From assembly GCF_003990185.1 (NCBI RefSeq), contig NZ_RZHF01000029.1, forward strand, positions 1-64,000: a stretch of DNA of 64,000 nucleotides, given 5' to 3'. A program made the position numbers and the translations under genes. Positions 59,054 to 64,000 of this stretch are shown one piece after another (positions within the stretch are counted from its first letter, which is position 1; each line of letters starts with the position of its first letter). The DNA is from Vreelandella nanhaiensis. GTDB lineage: Bacteria > Pseudomonadota > Gammaproteobacteria > Pseudomonadales > Halomonadaceae. Under the pieces are notes generated by a model. The model worked only from the letters and a program-made list of their open reading frames with translations, was not told where the DNA came from and did no database searches.

Positions 59054-59519
59054 CTGACTGACGCTTTTTAAGTGTTGCCTGCAGCTTGTCTACCGGCGGT
59101 GCATATAGAAAGCCGAACGACACGCACTCCTCGCGCCCCTTGACCGCATGGTGCAGGCGGTGCGCCTTGTAGAGACGCTTCAGGTAGCCGCGCCTTGGGA
59201 TATAACGAAACGGCCAGCGCTTATGCACCAGCCCATCGTGCACGATGAAATAGATTGCGCCATATGCAGTCATACCTGCGCCGACCCATTGCAAAGGCCA
59301 CACACCGGCGGTGCCTAGCGCAATCAACCCAATGGCGAACAGTGCGAACACCACGGCATACAGATCGTTAAGTTCGAACCATCCGGTACGCGGCCGATGG
59401 TGCGAGCGGTGCCAGCCCCACCCCCAGCCATGCATGATGTACTTATGGGCAAGCGTCGCGAAAATCTCCATGCCAGCGATCGTGAGCAGGACGATTAAGG
59501 TATTCCACACTGCAAGCAT
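58992..59519 (-). CDS. crtZ: beta-carotene hydroxylase CrtZ
   Basis: CrtZ is a membrane di-iron hydroxylase that adds 3-hydroxyl groups to beta-carotene, giving zeaxanthin. The 175-residue protein has the family His boxes HKYIMHG, HRSHH, HDGLVHKRW and HRLHH, and about four membrane helices. The start at 59519 has GGAGA 5 nt upstream; the frame is open to 59591. It is convergent with crtB, as in Pantoea, with a 62-bp overlap at the 3' ends. Confidence 0.95.
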   Translation of the reverse strand: MLAVWNTLIVLLTIAGMEIFATLAHKYIMHGWGWGWHRSHHRPRTGWFELNDLYAVVFALFAIGLIALGTAGVWPLQWVGAGMTAYGAIYFIVHDGLVHKRWPFRYIPRRGYLKRLYKAHRLHHAVKGREECVSFGFLYAPPVDKLQATLKKRQSATLAAARAPADEELASSRES

Positions 59520-59574
59520 ATAGTCTCCACGCCACCTCAAGTGACCACTTGATACACAGTCTATCCCGAATAGC

Positions 59575-60030
59575 CTAGCGCCTTGCCGCAAAAAACGCTT
59601 TCAACAATTTCCGGGACGCTGGCCCCAAAACGCCTCCAGCAACCTCGACCTGGTGATTAAACCATGGCTGGGCCAGTAGATTGGCCTTGGATTCGACCAT
59701 GCCGGTACGCGGCTCGGCGGCTCCATATACCAAGCGCTTCACACGGGCGTGAATAATAGCGCCTGCACACATCATGCAGGGTTCCAGCGTGACATATAGC
59801 GTACAGCCTTCCAGACGGTAATTGCCGCACTGCTGGCCAGCTTCACGCAGGGCACGAATTTCCGCATGCCCGCTAGGATCACAGCTGGCAACAGGGGCGT
59901 TGTGCGCAGCGGCCAGAATATCGCCCTCGGCACTCACTACCACGGCTCCCACCGGCACTTCGCCCGCCTCAGCCGCCAGATGCGCCTGCTCCAGGGCCCG
60001 GTGCATGTAAAATTCATCGCTGCGTATCAA
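59575..60030 (-). CDS. tadA: tRNA-specific adenosine(34) deaminase TadA
   Basis: TadA makes inosine at the wobble position of tRNA-Arg(ACG). The 151-residue deaminase has the zinc motif HAEI and PCMMCAGAI. The gene is just upstream of crtZ on the same strand with a 55-bp gap. In Pseudomonas tadA lies in the purL-mltF neighbourhood, which suggests that the crt cluster occupies a mltF-tadA interval. It is divergent from tesB. Confidence 0.96.
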   Translation of the reverse strand: MIRSDEFYMHRALEQAHLAAEAGEVPVGAVVVSAEGDILAAAHNAPVASCDPSGHAEIRALREAGQQCGNYRLEGCTLYVTLEPCMMCAGAIIHARVKRLVYGAAEPRTGMVESKANLLAQPWFNHQVEVAGGVLGPASRKLLKAFFAARR

Positions 60031-60132
60031 GGCAAACTCCGCTAAGGTAGCAAAATGATTGTGTACGGCTAACTTGCCGTAGGCGGTAGCCCGCTACTAT
60101 GGACCGCATTGGATAGCCCAAGGATACTCAGA

Positions 60133-60960
60133 ATGACCGACGTGCTGAACACGCTAGTAAATTTACTTGAGCTTGAAGCCCTCGAAGAGACACTGTTTCG
60201 TGGCCAAAGCCAGGATTTAGGCTTTCCTCAGCTGTATGGTGGGCAAGTACTTGGACAGGCCCTTGCCGCTGCCTCTCGCACGGTGCCCGCTGAGCGTCGC
60301 CCGCACTCCCAGCACGGCTATTTTCTGCGCCCCGGCGACCCGCACCGTCCGGTCGTTTATCAGGTCGATAACGTGCGCGATGGCGGTAGCTTCACCACCC
60401 GTCGCGTCACGGCCATTCAGAAAGGCCGGCCGATATTTTTCTGCAGCGCCTCGTTTCACAGTCCTGAGGATGGCTTTCATCACCAGCGCGCCATGCCCGA
60501 GGTTAGCACGCCAGAAACACTGATTGAGAGCGGTACTGCCAAGCATTCGCGCTTTCCTGGCCACCCTATCGAGTTTTTACATATCAAGGGTAATCCGGAC
60601 AGCGGCGCTCCGGCCGGGCAGTGCCTGTGGTTTCGCTTTTCAGGCACGCTACCCGATGACCCGGCACTGTACCGGCATCTGCTTTCCTACGCCTCTGACT
60701 TCAACCTGCTAACCACTAGCCTACTGCCCCACGGCATCGAGTTCACCGACCCGAAGCTGCGGATCGCAAGCCTGGACCATACGCTGTGGCTGCACGAAGA
60801 CGCCCGCCTGGATGAGTGGCTGTTATACGTGATCGATTCCCCCTGGGCAGGCGGCTCGCGAGGGCTGGCGCGAGGCCATATCTACAGCCGAGATGGTCGC
60901 CTTATTGCCTCTACCGCGCAGGAAGGCCTGACCCGAATGCATGACGCGCCTATCCGTTAA
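60133..60960 (+). CDS. tesB: acyl-CoA thioesterase II
   Basis: TesB hydrolyses medium and long acyl-CoAs. The 275-residue double-hotdog protein begins with the family pattern LLELEALEETLFRGQS, has YGGQVLGQALAAA, and in the second half ASLDHTLWLHE with the active-site Asp region. Length is near E. coli TesB (286). The start at 60133 has AAGGA 8 nt upstream; 60109 is an unsupported extension. Confidence 0.94.
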   Translation: MTDVLNTLVNLLELEALEETLFRGQSQDLGFPQLYGGQVLGQALAAASRTVPAERRPHSQHGYFLRPGDPHRPVVYQVDNVRDGGSFTTRRVTAIQKGRPIFFCSASFHSPEDGFHHQRAMPEVSTPETLIESGTAKHSRFPGHPIEFLHIKGNPDSGAPAGQCLWFRFSGTLPDDPALYRHLLSYASDFNLLTTSLLPHGIEFTDPKLRIASLDHTLWLHEDARLDEWLLYVIDSPWAGGSRGLARGHIYSRDGRLIASTAQEGLTRMHDAPIR

Positions 60961-60997
60961 CCATTAAAGAACGCTAAAAGTCAGTGCTAAAAAGTAC

Positions 60998-61022
60998 AAC
61001 GCCCGCAACATGTGCGGGCGTT
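60998..61022. terminator. hairpin terminator between tesB and the malic enzyme gene
   Basis: AACGCCCGCA pairs perfectly with TGCGGGCGTT over a 5-nt loop, between two convergent genes, 37 bp after tesB and 23 bp from the malic enzyme stop. Confidence 0.7.
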
Positions 61023-61045
61023 ACTGAAAGCTTTCGAGCAGCCGA

Positions 61046-62317
61046 TTAGGCGCCGTAAACGTCGTTAATTGTCTTCAACGGGTAGTGGGCCGGGTAAGGC
61101 TTACGCGCTACGCCCGAATCCACTGCCGCCTGGGCAACCGCGGATGAAACACGCTCAAGCAGACGGATATCGACCGGTGTTGGGATAATATACTCGCGAC
61201 CAAAGCTCATTTCCGTGCGTTCATACGCGCTAAGCACTTCTTCCGGAACCGGCTCACGGGCCAAGTCCTTCAGGGCATGTACGGCGGCAAGCTTCATGGC
61301 TTCGTTGATGCGCGTTGCACGCACGTCAAGCGCGCCACGGAAAATAAACGGGAAGCCCAGCACGTTATTGACCTGATTGGGGAAGTCGGAACGGCCGGTC
61401 GCCATGATCACATCCGGGCGTGCTTCACGGGCTACATCCGGGTGAATTTCCGGGTCCGGGTTGGTGCAGGCAAAAATGACCGGATCAGCGGCCATCTTTT
61501 TAACCTGCTCCGCTGACAATAGGCCAGGGCCGGAGAGGCCGATAAACACATCGGCCCCGTCGATGGCGTCATCCAGCGTGCGCATCTCGGTGTCGAGCGC
61601 AAACTCGGCCTTGTATTCATTGATGCCATCGCGACCGGTATGAATAACGCCACGACGATCCAGCATCACCAAGTTTTCTTTCTTGGCACCACAAGAAACC
61701 AGCAGACGCATACAGGCGATGGCCGCTGCCCCTGCGCCCATGCAAACGATTTTGACACTATCGATCGTTTTACCAGCGATTTCCAACGCGTTCAGCATGC
61801 CAGCCGCCGTTACAATGGCCGTACCGTGCTGATCATCGTGAAATACCGGAATACTGCAACGCTCAATCAGCGCCTTTTCAATTTCGAAACACTCAGGCGC
61901 CTTGATATCTTCAAGGTTGATACCGCCCCAAGTATCGGCAATCCGGGCGACCGTGTCGATAAACGCCTGCGGACTTTCTGAATCAACTTCGATATCCACC
62001 GAGTTGATCCCGGCGAAGCACTTGAACAGCACACCCTTGCCTTCCATAACCGGCTTGCTGGCCAGCGGTCCCAGGTTACCCAGGCCCAGAATAGCGCTGC
62101 CATCGGAGATAACGGCGACCAGGTTGCCCTTGCCCGTATAACGGTAAGCGTTTTCAGCCTCGCGCGCGATTTCACGAACGGGCTCGGCAACGCCTGGGCT
62201 ATATGCAAGTGCCAGATCCCGAGCCGTGGCAGTAGGCTTGGTCAGCTCCACCGAAAGCTTACCGGGAATCGGTTTTGCGTGATAATCCAGTGCTGCCTGC
62301 TTAATTGCATCCGTCAT
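61046..62317 (-). CDS. maeB: malic enzyme (oxaloacetate-decarboxylating), MaeB-type without PTA domain
   Basis: Malic enzyme converts malate to pyruvate and CO2 with NAD(P). The 423-residue protein has YSPGVAEP near the N-terminus, the metal/malate site [13 protein letters not shown] and the nucleotide-binding [14 protein letters not shown]. coli MaeB is about 760 residues because of a C-terminal phosphotransacetylase-like domain; this one ends after the catalytic part, a common short form. Cofactor preference cannot be read with confidence. The gene is monocistronic. Confidence 0.92.
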   Translation of the reverse strand: MTDAIKQAALDYHAKPIPGKLSVELTKPTATARDLALAYSPGVAEPVREIAREAENAYRYTGKGNLVAVISDGSAILGLGNLGPLASKPVMEGKGVLFKCFAGINSVDIEVDSESPQAFIDTVARIADTWGGINLEDIKAPECFEIEKALIERCSIPVFHDDQHGTAIVTAAGMLNALEIAGKTIDSVKIVCMGAGAAAIACMRLLVSCGAKKENLVMLDRRGVIHTGRDGINEYKAEFALDTEMRTLDDAIDGADVFIGLSGPGLLSAEQVKKMAADPVIFACTNPDPEIHPDVAREARPDVIMATGRSDFPNQVNNVLGFPFIFRGALDVRATRINEAMKLAAVHALKDLAREPVPEEVLSAYERTEMSFGREYIIPTPVDIRLLERVSSAVAQAAVDSGVARKPYPAHYPLKTINDVYGA

Positions 62318-62627
62318 GGTCGGGTTCCATTAGCCTAAAGTAGATAAGTCCTTTCAGAATATAGAAAAACTCAAGCAGCCTCAAGCATGCTGTCAACTCA
62401 AAGAGAAAACTCCACTTTTAGCGAATTTCTCTCACGTTAATTACTTTTCACAGCTATTTGCTGAAACTTATATAAAGACACGATAGCTATAACGCTTTGC
62501 TTATTGCTGTGATGCAGCATTTATGGAAATTTCTTCCATTTTTTACTGACAATAAAAAACCCACGCCAGAGCGTGGGTTTTTCTACAACGCACATGATGT
62601 GCTTGCAGTAGGCTGATCCGGTAAGGA
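62318..62627. other. 310-bp gap between the malic enzyme gene and rpmE
   Basis: No gene is visible. The right end holds the rpmE terminator (62554-62582). The left part is AT-rich and should contain the promoter of the malic enzyme gene; no clear -35/-10 pair is seen. Confidence 0.5.
62554..62582 (-). terminator. rho-independent terminator of rpmE
   Basis: ACCCACGC-type stem (CCCACGC with GCGTGGG) over loop CAGA, flanked by an A-run on the left and a T-run on the right, so on the minus strand the stem is followed by a U-tract. It lies 46 bp after the rpmE stop. Confidence 0.92.
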
Positions 62628-62843
62628 TTAGCCGCGCTTGACAGCAGCGCCGAAACGCTTGTTGAAGCGTTCTACGCGGCCACCGGTAGTCGCTTGCTTC
62701 TGCTTGCCCGTGTAGAACGGGTGGCAGTTGGAACAGACGTCCAGTGAGAAGTCCTGGCCAGAAGTAGAGCCAACCTGGAAGCTTGCACCGCAAGAGCAGT
62801 TAGCGGTGACCGTGTTGTAATTCGGGTGAATACCTTGTTTCAT
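62628..62843 (-). CDS. rpmE: 50S ribosomal protein L31, zinc-binding form
   Basis: This is a 71-residue ribosomal protein with cysteines C16, C18, C37 and C40 that bind zinc, the C+ type of L31. The C-terminus ([12 protein letters not shown]) is typical. GAGG lies 7 nt before the ATG. A long structured leader precedes it. It is divergent from priA, the usual neighbour in many gammaproteobacteria. Confidence 0.98.
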   Translation of the reverse strand: MKQGIHPNYNTVTANCSCGASFQVGSTSGQDFSLDVCSNCHPFYTGKQKQATTGGRVERFNKRFGAAVKRG

Positions 62844-62866
62844 CGTGATGACCTCATGAGCTATAT

Positions 62867-62955
62867 GCCGCCACCTGATCCGTTGCCAGGCACCGCATAC
62901 GGGTTTGGAAAAACTGCTAACCGGTTAGCCGCCCGATCGTTTAGATTCTGGCGGC
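62867..62955 (-). ncRNA. candidate L31 autoregulatory leader RNA upstream of rpmE
   Basis: An extended -10 (TGCTAAAAT, hexamer at 62961-62966 on the minus strand) would start transcription near 62954. The first bases, GCCGCCA (62949-62955), pair with TGGCGGC (62867-62873) just before the ribosome site. Inside is a perfect palindrome (62916-62929, GCTAACCGGTTAGC). Gammaproteobacterial L31 leaders are known to mediate autoregulation; assignment to that class is inferred from position and structure only. Confidence 0.5.
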
Positions 62956-62990
62956 CGTACATTTTAGCAAAACTAATCGCCGGAGGCCAA

Positions 62991-64000
62991 TTGCCTGACT
63001 CTGTTTCTTCGCAGGTGCTAAAAATCGCCTTGCCATCCCCACTGCGCCGTCTGTTTGATTATTTGCCAGCTAGCCGCCCTCCCCCTTGCGGCTGGCAGTT
63101 GGGGCTTCGCGTGCGCGTGCCTTTTGGACGGCGTGACGTGGTAGGTGTGATTGTTGAGCTTGCGGATGGCAGTGAGTTGCCACGCAGTCAGCTACGCGCC
63201 GTTATTGAGGTACTGGATGACGCTCCTTTGCCCAAAGACTGGCTATGGCTGTGCCGCTTTGCTGCGCGCTACTACCAACATAGTCTGGGCGATACGCTCC
63301 ACCACGCCATGCCAGCCAGGCTGCGTCAGGGCCACGCCATGGCCGGGCGCACGCAAACACTGTGGCTTGCCAATACACAGGCGTCTTCAGATTTAAGCCG
63401 AGCTCCGAAACAGGCCGAGCTTTATACGCTTCTTCACCAACATCCCCACGGCCTACCCACTCGGGCAGTCAGTGCGCACGGCTTTACTCGAGAACAGCTG
63501 CTAGCGTTGATGAAAAAAGGCTTGGCGAGTAAGCGGGAAATCACCCTGACGGCTCCCGAACCGCCCACAGGGAGCCTGCTTGCCACCCCGGCGCTGCCCC
63601 TCAATCGTGAACAGGCAACAGCCCTTGCAGCACTGCACGAAAAGCTGGATAGCTACCACCCTTGCCTGCTTGAGGGTGTGACCGGCAGTGGCAAGACAGA
63701 AGTGTATCTACAGCTTATTGAAGCGGTGGCCGCCAAGGGCAAGCAGTCGCTGGTACTGGTGCCGGAAATTGGCCTGACCCCGCAAACCTTGGCCCGTTTT
63801 AGAAACCGCTTCCGTGTTCCTGTAGTGGCCTTGCACTCGGGTTTGACCGACCCCGAGCGACTGGACGCCTGGGAAGCTGCCGCCAGCGGACGCGCCTTGA
63901 TTATCATTGGTACGCGCTCAGCGATTTTCACGCCTCTGGCCAACCCCGGCGCAATTATTGTGGATGAGGAGCACGACGGTTCCTACAAGCAGCACGACGG
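62991..64000 (+). CDS. priA: primosomal replication helicase PriA, 5' part (runs off the window)
   Basis: The frame is open from 62991 to the window edge (336 codons). It shows the PriA DNA-binding N-terminus (IALPSPLRRLFDYLP, then VRVPFG), the wing region, Walker A in GVTGSGKTEVY and Walker B as DEEH in IIVDEEHDGSYKQ. PriA reloads the replisome at stalled forks. The start is taken as TTG at 62991 because it gives an MPDS-type N-terminus and GGAGG lies 4 nt upstream; GTG at 63015 is an alternative. It is divergent from rpmE. Confidence 0.95.
   Translation, partial: MPDSVSSQVLKIALPSPLRRLFDYLPASRPPPCGWQLGLRVRVPFGRRDVVGVIVELADGSELPRSQLRAVIEVLDDAPLPKDWLWLCRFAARYYQHSLGDTLHHAMPARLRQGHAMAGRTQTLWLANTQASSDLSRAPKQAELYTLLHQHPHGLPTRAVSAHGFTREQLLALMKKGLASKREITLTAPEPPTGSLLATPALPLNREQATALAALHEKLDSYHPCLLEGVTGSGKTEVYLQLIEAVAAKGKQSLVLVPEIGLTPQTLARFRNRFRVPVVALHSGLTDPERLDAWEAAASGRALIIIGTRSAIFTPLANPGAIIVDEEHDGSYKQHD

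Overview
The window reads as one continuous chromosome segment of a gammaproteobacterium, most likely Halomonas or another member of the Halomonadaceae. This is inferred from family-level gene content and gene order (hemN-anr-ttcA, dapA-bamC-purC, purL-mltF, scpA-scpB-rluB, an acetate symporter/CrbS/CrbR/Acs block); no database search was possible. There is no phage, plasmid, IS element or CRISPR array. Most of it is core metabolism. The clearest accessory block is a carotenoid cluster near 52-59.6 kb.

Layout. 0-0.2 kb: a tRNA-Val/tRNA-Asp operon with a strong promoter. 0.26-7 kb: an alpha/beta hydrolase, then a redox block: a P-type ATPase-like protein lacking its catalytic core, a TauE/UreH-like membrane protein, hemN and anr/fnr, with ttcA convergent. 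7-20 kb: an acetate locus. A CNB-CBS-DUF294 protein and a degenerate exonuclease-like partner are divergent from the symporter pair (DUF4212 subunit plus ActP-like permease), followed by an unknown membrane protein, a CrbS-type transporter/histidine-kinase hybrid, the CrbR-type regulator and acs. 20-24.8 kb: sprT, a UPF0149 gene, a ClsB-like phospholipase D, tsaB-rsmJ and adk. 25-30 kb: aceE-aceF of pyruvate dehydrogenase. 30-41 kb: ampD/nadC, a GNAT gene, trmO, dapA-bamC-purC, bcp, tusA-perM, bepA and nadA. 41-50 kb: two identical tRNA-Lys genes, scpA-scpB-rluB, radD and purL. 50-52 kb: mltF. 52-59.5 kb: crtE-idi2-crtX-crtY-crtI-crtB with crtZ convergent, the Pantoea-type order, predicting zeaxanthin and its glucoside. 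59.5-64 kb: tadA, tesB, a malic enzyme, rpmE with a structured leader, and the start of priA.

How the genes work together. ActP-like uptake, Acs activation and CrbS/CrbR control form an acetate switch, and aceEF supplies acetyl-CoA from pyruvate. Anr probably controls hemN through a site 69 bp upstream of its start. The crt genes are translationally coupled by ATGA overlaps and carry the pathway from isoprenyl diphosphates to glycosylated xanthophyll.

I see no plainly new multigene system. The most unusual items are the catalytically gutted P-type ATPase, the pseudo-exonuclease paired with a CNB-CBS-DUF294 protein next to the acetate genes, a five-unit tandem repeat carrying -10-like hexamers in front of trmO, a candidate L31 leader RNA, and several unassigned inverted repeats in promoter regions.
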